From NCBI GenBank assembly GCA_901538445.1, contig LR594584.1:2407738-2471737 (forward strand): DNA of 64,000 nucleotides, in the 5' to 3' direction. Position numbers and translations under genes: made by a program. This stretch comes from Gemmataceae bacterium. GTDB taxonomy: Bacteria > Planctomycetota > Planctomycetia > Gemmatales > Gemmataceae. Below are positions 37,553 to 49,752 of the stretch, piece by piece (position 1 is the first letter of the stretch; every line of letters begins with the position of its first letter). The notes under the pieces were generated by a model. The model was not told where the DNA came from. It saw nothing but the letters and a program-made list of their open reading frames with translations, and made no database searches.

Positions 37553-38395
37553 ATGAAGCTCGGGATGAATCTGTTGCTGTGGACCGGCGGGGTGACCGCC
37601 GAGCACTTCCCGCTCCTCGCCAAGCTCAAGGCGGCCGGGTTCGACGGGGTCGAGTTGCCGATCTTCGGGGGCTCTCCGGCCGAGTACAAGCCGATCCGGG
37701 CCGAGCTCGACAAGCAGGGGCTGAAGTGTACCGCGGTGACGATTCTCACGGAGCAGACGAACGCGATCAGCCCGGACGCGGCCGTCCGGCAGAACGCCGT
37801 CGAGTGGCTCAAGACCGTCATCGAGATCAACCACGTGCTCGGCAGCGAGACGCTGTGCGGGCCGTACCACTCGGCGATCGGCCACTTCAGCGGGGCCGGG
37901 CCGACCGACGACGAGAAGAAGCGCTCGGCCGACGTGCTCCGGCAGGCCGCCGAGTTCGCGAAGCAGGCCAATTTGATGCTCGCGATCGAGTACCTGAACC
38001 GGTTCGAGTGCTACCTGCTCACCACCGCAAAGGCCGCGGTCGAGCTCGTGAAGATGGTGGACCACCCGCACTTCCGCACGATGTACGACACGTTCCACGC
38101 GCACATCGAGGAGAAGGACCAGGCCGGCGCGATCCGCACGGTCGCCCCGGTCCTGGCGCACGTCCACATCAGCGAGAACGACCGCGGCACCCCGGGCACC
38201 GGGCAGGTCCACTGGGACGAGGCGTTCAAGGCGCTGAAGGAAATCAAGTACGACGGGTGGCTGACGATCGAGGCGTTCGGCCGGGCGCTGCCGGACATCG
38301 CGGCCGCGACGAAGGTGTGGCGCGACCTGTTCCCCAGCGCCGACGAGGTGTACACCCGCGGGGCCGCGTTCATCAAGTCGAAGTGGGGGAAGTAG
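37553..38395 (+). CDS. Sugar phosphate isomerase/epimerase family (D-psicose/tagatose 3-epimerase-like)
   Basis: ATG 37553: MKLGMNLLLWTGGVTAEHFPLLAKLKAAGFDGVELPIFGG...LAIEYLNRFECYLLTTAKAAVELVKMVDHPHFRTMYDTFHAHIEEKD...HVHISENDRGTPGTGQVHWDEAF. Confidence 0.92.
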   Translation: MKLGMNLLLWTGGVTAEHFPLLAKLKAAGFDGVELPIFGGSPAEYKPIRAELDKQGLKCTAVTILTEQTNAISPDAAVRQNAVEWLKTVIEINHVLGSETLCGPYHSAIGHFSGAGPTDDEKKRSADVLRQAAEFAKQANLMLAIEYLNRFECYLLTTAKAAVELVKMVDHPHFRTMYDTFHAHIEEKDQAGAIRTVAPVLAHVHISENDRGTPGTGQVHWDEAFKALKEIKYDGWLTIEAFGRALPDIAAATKVWRDLFPSADEVYTRGAAFIKSKWGK

Positions 38396-38564
38396 GGGAT
38401 GGGCCAGTGGGACGGGCGGTGCGAGGTGCGCCGCGCGTCCCCGACCGTGGACCGCCGCCGGGGCCCAGAGTGGGCCAACCGCGGCGGGCTTGCCGGCCGA
38501 TGTACGATGTGTCGCACGGACACCCGGGGCGGACGCCCCACATCGGACCCGCAGGAGGCAACGG

Positions 38565-39665
38565 ATGCGACGGTCGTTCTGGCTGGCGGCGGCGGGCGGT
38601 TTCGGCATCTCGTTCGGGGCGGCCGCGCACCCCGCCGAATCGCCCCCCGCGGTACCACCCGCGGGCTCAGCACAACCCGCACAGTCCGGCCCCCCGTGGG
38701 CCAACAAGTTCTTCCTCCCGGACATCGCGACGAACCGCGAGCAGGTCCCGCCCGCCGTCATCACCCACAACTTCGGCGAGGTGCCGCACGGCACGCTTTG
38801 CGTCCAGAAGTTCACCATCACAAACATCTACGACGTGCCGGTGCAGATCACGGACGTGCGGAAGAGTTGCACGTGCCTCGACTACGTCCCGATGACGAAG
38901 ACGCTCCAGCCGAACGAAACGGCCGAGTTCACCGTCACCATGAACGCGGGCAAGTTCGTGGGCCACAACGCCCAGACGTTCTACGTCACCTTCGGCCCAA
39001 AGTATGTCTCGACGGCGGCGATCCGGGTGCAGGCTACGAGCCGCACCGACGTGACACTCACCCCCGGCTCGATCGCGTTCGGCACCGTGCCGCAGGGGAG
39101 CAAGGCGAGCCAGGCGGTAACGGTAAAGTACTCCGGCCGCACTCGCGACTGGAAGCTCACCGAGGTCGTACCCCCGCAGGGGCCGTTCGAGGTGAAGTTC
39201 GCCGAGGTGAGCCGCGGCGGCCCGCTCCGGGGCGGGGCCGAGTACGCGGTCGAAGTGTCCCTGAAGCCGACCGCGGCCCCGGGGCCGCTCTCGGAGCAGA
39301 TCAGCATCAAGACCAGTGACTCCTCGCACCCGACGGTGCAGATCGCAGTGACGGGCACGATCGCCGCCCCGATCGAGTTGTCGCCGAACAAGGTGCGGTT
39401 CGACGGCGTGCCCGTGGGGCAGTCGGTCACCCAGCGGGTGCTGGTGCGGGCTGCGAAGCCGTTCAAGATCCTCGGCGTCGACGGGGCGGCCGACGGCGTG
39501 TCGGTGGACCTCCCGGCCGCGAGTGCGCCGCTCCAGGTGCAGTTCGTCACGGTGAAGTTCGACCCGAAGCAACCCGGGGCCGTGTCGCCGGTGCTGAAGC
39601 TCCGCACCGATCTCGACGGCAGCACCGTATCCCTGCCCGTTGAAGCCGAAGCGATCGCGAAGTAA
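38565..39665 (+). CDS. DUF1573 domain-containing secreted protein
   Basis: [67 protein letters not shown]; repeated Ig-like blocks. Confidence 0.9.
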   Translation: MRRSFWLAAAGGFGISFGAAAHPAESPPAVPPAGSAQPAQSGPPWANKFFLPDIATNREQVPPAVITHNFGEVPHGTLCVQKFTITNIYDVPVQITDVRKSCTCLDYVPMTKTLQPNETAEFTVTMNAGKFVGHNAQTFYVTFGPKYVSTAAIRVQATSRTDVTLTPGSIAFGTVPQGSKASQAVTVKYSGRTRDWKLTEVVPPQGPFEVKFAEVSRGGPLRGGAEYAVEVSLKPTAAPGPLSEQISIKTSDSSHPTVQIAVTGTIAAPIELSPNKVRFDGVPVGQSVTQRVLVRAAKPFKILGVDGAADGVSVDLPAASAPLQVQFVTVKFDPKQPGAVSPVLKLRTDLDGSTVSLPVEAEAIAK

Positions 39666-39675
39666 GGCAGATGGT

Positions 39676-39750
39676 GAGACACGGAGGGGGGGAGACACGG
39701 AGCGAAGACCAAGGTTGTCTTCGCTCCGTGTCTCCCCCCCTCCGTGTCTC
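39676..39750. repeat. 34-bp perfect inverted repeat, 7-nt loop, built of GAGACACGGAG units
   Basis: GAGACACGGAGGGGGGGAGACACGGAGCGAAGAC-CAAGGTT-GTCTTCGCTCCGTGTCTCCCCCCCTCCGTGTCTC; a further CTCCGTGTCTCCCC unit follows. Confidence 0.95.
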
Positions 39751-39822
39751 CCCCCCTCCGTGTCTCCCCCTCTCAACTCCCTCTACAATTCCGTCGCCCG
39801 CGTCACGCACCCGAGCGACACC

Positions 39823-41892
<2,070 letters not shown>

Positions 41893-41986
41893 GCGGAAAA
41901 CGGAATTGCGTTCAACCGCCGCGCCCAAACAACCGATACAGAAGGAGTCGCCCGCAGGGTCGGTGCCACACTCACGGGGATCGCAC

Positions 41987-43483
41987 ATGCGGTTGGCCCG
42001 CGAACTCACCTCGGCCCTCGTCCGACACTCGCCTGCACGGGCCGCGTTCGCCGCGTGCTGGTTCCCGACCGCGGTCGGTCTGTACCTTCTGCTCGTCGCC
42101 GGGCTCCGAACGCTCGTCGCCCGTAGCCTGATGTTCGACGAGTCCGAGCAGCTCGCGCTCTCGCAAGTTCTCGCCCTCGGTTATGGCACGCAACCGCCGC
42201 TCCTCATCTGGGCGGCGTGGTGCGCCGTGGCCGTCTTCGGCGTCTCAAGTTCGACAATCCTCGGCCTGCGGTTCGTCGTGCTGGGGCTGATGTACGCGGG
42301 CCTTTACTCCTGCGGGCGGTCCCTGGGCGGCTCGTGCCACAGGGCCGCGCTCGCGGCCGCGGCCGCGCTTCTCGTTCCCGCACTGTCGTGGGATTTCGTC
42401 CTCGACAAGACGAACACACCGGCGGCATGCGCGATGGCGGCGTTCGCGGTCGCGGCGCTCGTGAACGCAGTGGGGACCGGGAGCCGCCGGGCCGCGGTGA
42501 GCGTCGGGTTGATCGTCGCGCTGGGCATCCTGAGCAAGTACACGTTCGTGCCGTTCGTTGCCGGCCTCGTCAGTGCGGCGCTCACCGTACCCGAGTACCG
42601 CCAATGGGCACTGTCGCGCCGCGGTGCGGTCGCTGCCCTCACAGCGCTCGGCGTGATACTGCCGCACGCGGTGTGGGTGGTTGCAAACCGGGCCGAACTC
42701 GCCGACGGAATCACGCACTCGATCACCGACCGGCCCGAGCGCACGTTAGGCCGGCTCGTTCTGTCGGCCGTAGATGTGGCGGTCATGTCGTTCGGCGTCA
42801 CCCTGCTGGCGTTCGCGTGGCTCGCCTCTCAGGTCTTCCGCCGCGGCAGCGAGCGGCCAGCGCAGCGGTTGCTCGGGCGGGCGCTGGTGATGGCCGGAGT
42901 TGCCGCAATCGCAGTCGTGGTTCTCGCCGGCGGCACGCGCTTCAAGCCGCACTGGTTCACGCCCCTCGCGGTGTTGCTTCCGGCGTACCTCGTCTCGCGC
43001 CTCGGTGAAACGCCCGACGCTTCGCGTGCTGCGCGGCGGCTCGGGGCCGTGCTGGGGGTCTTGGTGGTCGGCGTCGCGGTCCTCGCTGGTGCGGTGGGCA
43101 CGACTGACTGGCTCCGGCAGGGGCTCGAACTACGCCAGCGGGACCGGATCGCCGCGGAAGTCGCGAGCGCCGTGCCCGCTCACGCGAGCCTCGTGTGCGA
43201 GTCACTGCGCGACGCGGGAAACCTCCGCCACGCGCACCCGCGGTCCGCGATCGCTGTACTCGGCACGCCCGAGTCGGCGCGCCCGACGCTTCTTGACGGC
43301 GCGGTCCTGGTGTGGGATGCGTCGAGGAGCGATGCCGTTCCCGAGACGACCGCCGAGTCGCTCGCCCGCGATCACGGCCTGCGTCCCGACCCGACTGCGG
43401 CAGTGCGGTTCGTGGGTGAAGCCATCACTCGCGACAACCCGAGAGCCCGCCGGCTCGGGGTCGTTCGCCTGACACGCGACTGA
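41987..43483 (+). CDS. Multi-TM glycosyltransferase family 39 (GT-C, ArnT-like) protein
   Basis: Many TM helices; FDESEQLALSQVLALGYGTQPPLLIWAAW (DE loop-1 motif), DKTNTPAACAMAAF, LSKYTFVPF. Confidence 0.85.
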   Translation: MRLARELTSALVRHSPARAAFAACWFPTAVGLYLLLVAGLRTLVARSLMFDESEQLALSQVLALGYGTQPPLLIWAAWCAVAVFGVSSSTILGLRFVVLGLMYAGLYSCGRSLGGSCHRAALAAAAALLVPALSWDFVLDKTNTPAACAMAAFAVAALVNAVGTGSRRAAVSVGLIVALGILSKYTFVPFVAGLVSAALTVPEYRQWALSRRGAVAALTALGVILPHAVWVVANRAELADGITHSITDRPERTLGRLVLSAVDVAVMSFGVTLLAFAWLASQVFRRGSERPAQRLLGRALVMAGVAAIAVVVLAGGTRFKPHWFTPLAVLLPAYLVSRLGETPDASRAARRLGAVLGVLVVGVAVLAGAVGTTDWLRQGLELRQRDRIAAEVASAVPAHASLVCESLRDAGNLRHAHPRSAIAVLGTPESARPTLLDGAVLVWDASRSDAVPETTAESLARDHGLRPDPTAAVRFVGEAITRDNPRARRLGVVRLTRD

Positions 43484-43486
43484 TCC

Positions 43487-45073
43487 TCACTCCGGGTCGG
43501 AGCGTTCGAGGGCGTGAACGATACCGTAGATGTTGGCGTGGCCGCGCGAGATCGGCACCGTCGTGTACTCGGTCCGCGACACGGTCTTCCAGGCACCGCC
43601 GAGGCCCGCGACGAGTTCCCGCTCGAGATCGTACCCCGGGGTGGTCGCGGTGACGACGATCACCCACACGCGCCCGGAGCCCGTTGCTGATCCCAGTGAT
43701 GCGGCGCGCTCGGCAACGCGGCCGGCGTACCAGTCGAACGTCTCGCGCTGGTTCGGGATCGGGCACCGGTACACAACGGTGTCTCCGGGTCGCAACTGTG
43801 GCTCCAACTCGCGGTAGAGCCCCTGCATCCACCGGCCGTACGGCTCGCGGTGCGGTTTGCAGGCGTCGGCGATCATCTCCCCGGCACCGAACAGTGCGAA
43901 CACGACCAGGACCGCGGTCGCGGCGGCGAGGCGCTTGCGGAGTTGGGGCACGGATTCGACGAGGTGCGCCAGGCCGGTCCCGATCATGAGGCAGATGGCC
44001 GGGGCGAGGTGCATCGAGAGCCGCGTGCAGGCACCGTAGGGGTACTGCCGCAGGACGGCGGCCGCGAAGTTCAGCGCGAACGGCATCAGGCAAAGCACCA
44101 GCAGCGAGCGATTCCCGGACCGCCAACAAGCCCAGACGCCGGTGAGGAACAGGAGCGCCGTGAGCGTGCTGCCGCCGTTGCCGTCGCCCCACGGGAACGA
44201 CATCAGCCGGCCGGTGTGGATCTTGACCGCCCACCAGATGAAGTCGAGCGGGCCGGCCGGCGGGAACCCGTGCTTCCAGTAGGCCCGCATGAACTCCTTG
44301 AGGTCGGCGGTCTGCGGGTCGCCGGCCTGCCGCAGCACGAGTGCGTACACCGCGACGAACCCCGAGAGCGCCGCGAGGTTGTAGCAGGCGAACAGCGCCA
44401 CGGACCGCCTGTCGCGCTGCTGCCACACGGCCGGCAGCAGGTACAGGCTCACCGCACCCGCGACGAACACGGTCGGGTACGAGATTCCCAGGCAGAACGG
44501 CACCACGAGCGAGAGCGCGACGAGCGGCAACGACCGCTCGGGGTTCTGCCGCCACCGCACGGCGAGCGCCATGAGCAGCGTCGAGCAGAGCATGTCGGCG
44601 GTGTACGGCTTCAACGTCGAGGACATCATCACGGGCCACCGGGCAACGGCCACGATGCCGATCGCGAACGCGGCCGCGGTCGGCCGCGCGGCCCTCCTCG
44701 CGAAGTCCCAGTAGAGCGCGAGACCCGCGAGGCCGAAGAGGAGCGGGAGGAGCCGCAGCGCGAGCCCGGAGCTGCCGAGCACGAGCATCACCGCACGCTC
44801 GGCCCAGAGGAACAGCACCGGGGCGACCTGTCGCTCGTCAAGCGCGTGCGTGAGCCCCCCGAAGTCGCGGCGGAGAAGGTTCAGCGCGACGGCGGCCTCG
44901 TCGTTCCAGATTGAGCCGTCGAGCGCGTACCGGAACAGGCGCGCGAGGACACCGACCCCGACGACCCAGACGGTCAGTTGGCGGAGGCGGGTCACGTACT
45001 CCCGTTGCGTCACCTCCGTCGGGGCGTGAGCGCACCCCTCGGGTGCGGTCGAGGGGCCGGCGGAAGCAGACAT
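43487..45073 (-). CDS. Multi-TM glycosyltransferase (GT-C, GT39-like)
   Basis: ATG 45073; LARLFRYALDGSIWNDEAAVALNLLRRDFGGLTHALDERQVAPVLFLWAERAVM...LLFGLAGLALYWDFARR (NDE loop-1 motif plus TM helices). Confidence 0.85.
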   Translation of the reverse strand: MSASAGPSTAPEGCAHAPTEVTQREYVTRLRQLTVWVVGVGVLARLFRYALDGSIWNDEAAVALNLLRRDFGGLTHALDERQVAPVLFLWAERAVMLVLGSSGLALRLLPLLFGLAGLALYWDFARRAARPTAAAFAIGIVAVARWPVMMSSTLKPYTADMLCSTLLMALAVRWRQNPERSLPLVALSLVVPFCLGISYPTVFVAGAVSLYLLPAVWQQRDRRSVALFACYNLAALSGFVAVYALVLRQAGDPQTADLKEFMRAYWKHGFPPAGPLDFIWWAVKIHTGRLMSFPWGDGNGGSTLTALLFLTGVWACWRSGNRSLLVLCLMPFALNFAAAVLRQYPYGACTRLSMHLAPAICLMIGTGLAHLVESVPQLRKRLAAATAVLVVFALFGAGEMIADACKPHREPYGRWMQGLYRELEPQLRPGDTVVYRCPIPNQRETFDWYAGRVAERAASLGSATGSGRVWVIVVTATTPGYDLERELVAGLGGAWKTVSRTEYTTVPISRGHANIYGIVHALERSDPE

Positions 45074-45247
45074 CGCGGGTCTCTGTGGGCGAAATGGGCA
45101 GAGTGGCCCGCTTCGGTGGTCTCGGGAGTCATCGGCCCCGCGGTCGGCAGACTTGAACGATTCTGCCGACCGCGACGTTCTCACCGGCCACCGCCGCGCG
45201 ATACACTGAGGGGGCAGACTCCTGTGCCAGGACGGAAAGGACCACGC

Positions 45248-47995
45248 ATGTCTCGGGTCGCCATCGCGCTTTGCCTCGTGCTCGCCCCCCAGGTCTCGTG
45301 GGCCGCCGAGCCGGTCTCCAGCGCCGAACTCGTGAAGACCGCCCAGTCGGTGTTCAAGGACCTCAAGACGGCCACGCTGGAGAACGGCCTGCGGGTGTAC
45401 CTGCTGCCGGTGAAGGGCTCGCCGACCGTGTCGGTGATGGTCGCGTACAAGGTCGGAAGCGCGGACGAGGAGAAGGACCAGACCGGCCTGTCGCACTACC
45501 TCGAACACCTCATGTTCAAGGGCACCGAGAAGCTGATGCCCGGCGACATCGACCGCGCGACGCAGCGGAACGGCGGGCGGAACAACGCCTACACCTCCGA
45601 GGACATGACCGTCTACCACTTCGACTTCGCCGCGGACCGGTGGCAGTCGGCGCTCGACATCGAGGCCGACCGCATGCGGAACATCCGCATCGATGCCAAG
45701 CACGAGTTCCAGCAGGAGAAGGGGGCCGTGATCTCCGAGCTGAACGGCAACGAGGATCAGCCCGGCGACCTGGAGTACAAGGCCGTCCTCGCGATGCTGT
45801 GGCCCAAGGACTCGCCGTACTCCCACCCGGTGATCGGACAGCGCGAGCACGTCCAGGCCGCCACCGCGGAGGTCATCAAGCGGCACTACGACAAGTGGTA
45901 CCACCCGAACAACGCGGCGCTCGTGATCGCCGGCGGGTTCGACGCCGACGAGACGATGGCCAAAATCAAGACGATGTTCGGCGCGATCCCGAAGGGCGAC
46001 CTGCCGAAGCGGAAGGAGCCGACGTACTTCAAGGACCGCGCCGGCCCGGCCCGCAAGGAGTTCGAGTCGAAGTTCGACCAGCCCCGCATGGTGATGGGCT
46101 TCAACACCGTCGCCGTCGGCACCCCGGAAGACCCGATCCTCGACGTGATCCAGTACGTCCTCGCCGACGGCAAGACCTCGCGGCTGTACCGCAAGCTGGT
46201 CGAGGACGAGCGGGTCGCGTCGTCGGTCGACGCCGGCAACTACGCCGGCCGCTACCCGGGCTGGTTCGCGGTGAGCCTCGACCTGCTCAAAGGCAAGGAC
46301 CGGAAGAAGACCGAGGAGATGGTGCTGGCCGAGTTGGAGCGGCTCGCGACCGAGCCGGTGTCCGACGAGGAACTGGCCCGTGCCCGCAAGAAGCTCCTCG
46401 CCCGGTTCGTGTTCTCCCGCGAGAGCGTCCACAACCTCGCCGACGCCGTCGCCCGCACCAGCACCTACCCCGGCGGCGACGACGTCGCCAAGTTCTTCGG
46501 CGACTACCTCGACCGCATCGTGAAGGTCAACAAGGCCGACGTCCAGCGCGTCGCCAAGGAGTACCTCGGCCGCAAGGGCGCGTGCGTCGTGTGGAGCGTC
46601 CCGAAGGAAGACCCCAAGGAGAAGGAAGCGGAGAAGGGGGGCGGCAAGCGCGCCGACGCGCGGCCGGCGAAGCCGCTCGCGGCCCGGCTCGCCGACAAGC
46701 CCGCGGGCGGAGCGGCCGCGTTCTCGCTGACCGACGCCCGGCGCACGGTCCTGCCCAACGGCCTCAAGGTGATCCTTCTCGAAGACCACAAGCTGCCCGT
46801 CGTCGTCGGGGCGGTCAGCGTGAACGACGTCGGGCTCCGGGAGCCCGCGGACAAGAACGGGGTCGCCACGCTCGTCGGCTCGCTGCTCGAAGAGGGGAGC
46901 GACAAGCACACCGGGAAGCAGATTTCGGCGCTCATCGAGGACACCGGCGGAAGCCTGTCGCTCGGGGCGTCGGGCGGGTCGTTCAAGGTGCTCACGCCCG
47001 ACACCGACCTCGCGCTCGGCCTCCTCTTCGAGTGCCTCCAGTCCCCGAGCTTCCCGGCCGAGGCGTTCGCGCGCCAGAAGGAGCAGTTGCTCGCCACCAT
47101 CGACGACGCCGCGACGCAGCCGCAGAGCCGGGCGTCGGACCTGTTTCAGGAGCTGGTCTATGGCAAGCACCCGTACGGGCGGCCCGGTCAGGGCACCCGC
47201 GGCACGGTCGAGAAGCTCACGGCCGACGACTGCCGGGCGTTCCACACGCTCGCGTTCGCCCCGAACTTCACCACCGTCGTGCTCGTCGGCGACTTCAAGG
47301 CCGCTGAGATGCTCAAGAAGATCGAGGCCCTCACGAAAGACTGGAAGAAGTCGGACGCCGGTACGCCGGTGATCGAAGCGCCGCCGAAGGCCACGGTCGT
47401 CGTCGAGAAGATCGTCAGCGACCCGGCCGCGGCGCAGGTCCACGTCTTCATCGGCCAGTTGGGGATCACCCGCGACAACCCCGACTACTACAAGCTCCTG
47501 GTGATGGACAACGTCCTCGGCACCGGCCCGGGGTTCACCGACCGGCTGTCGTCCACGCTCCGGGACCGCCAGGGGCTGGCGTACACCGTGCGGGCGACGA
47601 TTGCGAGCGGGGCCGGCACGCAGCCCGGGACGTTCACCGGGTACATCGGCACGTTCCCCGAGAAGTACCTCGACGTGCGGCACGGGTTCCTCCGCGAGTT
47701 CAACCGCATCCGCGACGAGGCCCCCACGAAGGAAGAAGTCGAGGACGCGAAGAAGTACCTCCTCGGGAGCCTCCCGTTCCGGTTCACGACCACGTCGTCG
47801 GTCGCGGACCAGCTCCTCGCCGCGGAGAAGTACGGCCTCGGGTTCGACTTCCTCGAGAAGTACAAGAAGGAGGTCGCCGCGGTGACCCCGGCCGACGTGC
47901 AGGAGGTCGCGAAGAAGTACCTCGACCCGAAGACGCTGACGATCGTGGTCGTCGGCGCGATCGACAAGGACGGGAAGCCCCTCGGGAAGAAGTGA
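45248..47995 (+). CDS. M16-family metallopeptidase, two tandem domains, secreted
   Basis: TLENGLRVYLLPVKGSPTVSVMVAYKVGSADEEKDQTGLSHYLEHLMFKGTEK (HxxEH inverted zinc motif); second half TVLPNGLKVILLEDHKLPVVVGAVSV...PFRFTTTSSVADQLL. Confidence 0.95.
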   Translation: MSRVAIALCLVLAPQVSWAAEPVSSAELVKTAQSVFKDLKTATLENGLRVYLLPVKGSPTVSVMVAYKVGSADEEKDQTGLSHYLEHLMFKGTEKLMPGDIDRATQRNGGRNNAYTSEDMTVYHFDFAADRWQSALDIEADRMRNIRIDAKHEFQQEKGAVISELNGNEDQPGDLEYKAVLAMLWPKDSPYSHPVIGQREHVQAATAEVIKRHYDKWYHPNNAALVIAGGFDADETMAKIKTMFGAIPKGDLPKRKEPTYFKDRAGPARKEFESKFDQPRMVMGFNTVAVGTPEDPILDVIQYVLADGKTSRLYRKLVEDERVASSVDAGNYAGRYPGWFAVSLDLLKGKDRKKTEEMVLAELERLATEPVSDEELARARKKLLARFVFSRESVHNLADAVARTSTYPGGDDVAKFFGDYLDRIVKVNKADVQRVAKEYLGRKGACVVWSVPKEDPKEKEAEKGGGKRADARPAKPLAARLADKPAGGAAAFSLTDARRTVLPNGLKVILLEDHKLPVVVGAVSVNDVGLREPADKNGVATLVGSLLEEGSDKHTGKQISALIEDTGGSLSLGASGGSFKVLTPDTDLALGLLFECLQSPSFPAEAFARQKEQLLATIDDAATQPQSRASDLFQELVYGKHPYGRPGQGTRGTVEKLTADDCRAFHTLAFAPNFTTVVLVGDFKAAEMLKKIEALTKDWKKSDAGTPVIEAPPKATVVVEKIVSDPAAAQVHVFIGQLGITRDNPDYYKLLVMDNVLGTGPGFTDRLSSTLRDRQGLAYTVRATIASGAGTQPGTFTGYIGTFPEKYLDVRHGFLREFNRIRDEAPTKEEVEDAKKYLLGSLPFRFTTTSSVADQLLAAEKYGLGFDFLEKYKKEVAAVTPADVQEVAKKYLDPKTLTIVVVGAIDKDGKPLGKK

Positions 47996-48095
47996 CCGGT
48001 CGGGTCGGGTCGGGCCGGCCCGCAGCCGGCCGAACCCCGGCCCCTCCATTGGCGTAGAACGCTCTGACGCCGCAACGTGTTCTGGAGCCGCGGAC

Positions 48096-49603
48096 ATGAC
48101 TCCCCCGAGCAGCAACGAGCCCGCCGCGGTCCCGCCCCCGCAGCCGGCCCCCGCCCCCCCCCCGCACCCGCCGGTGGGCTGGGGGCCGCGCTCAAGGTCG
48201 CCGTTCCCATCGGCGTGCTCATGGCGGTGATCTTCGGGATCACCTTCTTCTCGCAGTACACCCCGCAAGACGTGGAGGGGGTGAAGGGACCGGAGTCGTC
48301 CGTGGAGCCTCCGCTGCGGTTCTTCACCAGCACCCGGCACTGGGACCCCTACGGGTCGCTACAGGACCGCACGTTCCCCGGGTTCTACGAGGCGACCCGG
48401 ACCGAGGCCGGCACCCCGAACGGGGCCGCGTTCTGGTTCGAGAACCGCAACGCCAAGTCCGTGACCATGCAACTCAAGGGCGTCAGTTGCAGCGCGTGCA
48501 GCGGCGGCCGGGTCGCCGCCATCCCGCAGGACGTCACCCGCCAGTTGCTCCAGATGACGGCCGTTTCGGCGCTCCCCGGGGGGCTGTTCGCGCCGCTGGC
48601 GACCGGCCTCGCAGGCCCCGCCGCGAACCTCGCCGAGGACCGCCTGCCCTGGCAGTCCTACGTGTTCCGCGACCACCCCCACGCCGAGTACCGGGTGCCC
48701 GCGGCCTCGAACCCCGACGGGTGGTCGCCCCAGTGGGGCATCCTCGAACTCCGGTTCTCGGTCGGGGCCGTCGCGCCCAAGGAACTCAAGTCGCTGTTCA
48801 ACCTCCAGGTGGACGGCACCCAGCAGATCGGCTCGGCCGAGTTCGTGATCGCGTTCGAGGGGGTCGAGCCGTTCGACCTGACCCGGACCTCCATCGACGC
48901 GGGGGAGTTGCAGGAGACGTCCGACCCCCGCACCTACGACGTGGTCGTCTACTCCGCGACCCGCGGGCCGCGCGGCAGCGCGACCGGCGACCTCGACGTC
49001 CCCAGGGCCGACGTCCGGCTCTTCGGCGGGGCGGTCGGCGAACCCGGGCCGTTCGTGTCGGTCGGCCCGCCGGTCCGGCTGACCGAGGAGGAGATGCAAC
49101 GGGTGCCCGAGGAGATCAAACGGAACGTGCGGGTCGAGTCCGCGTACCGGATGACGGTCACCGTGAGTCCCAGGGTCGGCGACCGCCGGGCGGACCTGGG
49201 GCCGCTGGAGCGGGAGGTTCACATTTCGACCGCCGACACGGCGAAGTCGGTCCGGGTGAAGGCGATCGTCCGCGGGAGCGTCTGGCTCGACAACAATCAG
49301 AAGGAAATCGCCCTCGGCAACTACAAGTACTCCGAGGGATCGTTCCCCCCGGCCACCACGATCATCACCGACAAGCCCGCCCAGGAGCTGGTGCTCGTCA
49401 AGGAGGACCCGGCGATGCCCGAGGGTCTGGTCGTCGAGTTGGAGAAGCAGCCGGCCGCCCCGGACCTTGGGTACTACAAGCTCAAGGTGTCGGTGCCGCC
49501 GAACGCCAAGGGCGGGTCGTGGGTCGGGTACATTGTTCTGGAGTTGAAGGGGCCGAAGCCGCAGCGGATCCGCATCCCGGTCCGCGGGAACGGCACCCGC
49601 TAG
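48096..49603 (+). CDS. Membrane-anchored DUF1573-like protein, probably frameshifted in a C10 tract near the N-terminus
   Basis: ATG 48096 preceded by GGAG gives MTPPSSNEPAAVPPPQPAPAPPP; the main frame (ORF 48077..49603) resumes as APAGGLGAALKVAVPIGVLMAVIFGITFFSQ... then AAFWFENRNAKSVTMQLKGVSCSACSGGRVAA. Confidence 0.75.
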
Positions 49604-49752
49604 CCCCGGTCCGGCCGGCGCGACCCGCACGACCGGACCAGTTCGCCCCGGTTCCTCCCCCCCGCCCACCGGGGCGACACGATCACTTCACGACCCCCGC
49701 CCAACGTGCCGAATCGGAGTGGGTGAGCCACGGAACCCAGAGGAGGATTGCC

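Noticed and set aside
39664-39775. CRISPR-like array at the GAGACACGGAG repeats
   Set aside because: Units are contiguous and inverted with no spacers; better described as a hairpin repeat. No cas genes nearby.
43487-48340. 1617-aa minus-strand ORF antisense to the M16 peptidase
   Set aside because: Only 43487..45073 has natural protein features (GT-C). The rest is the antisense of 45248..47995, an open frame caused by high GC third positions.
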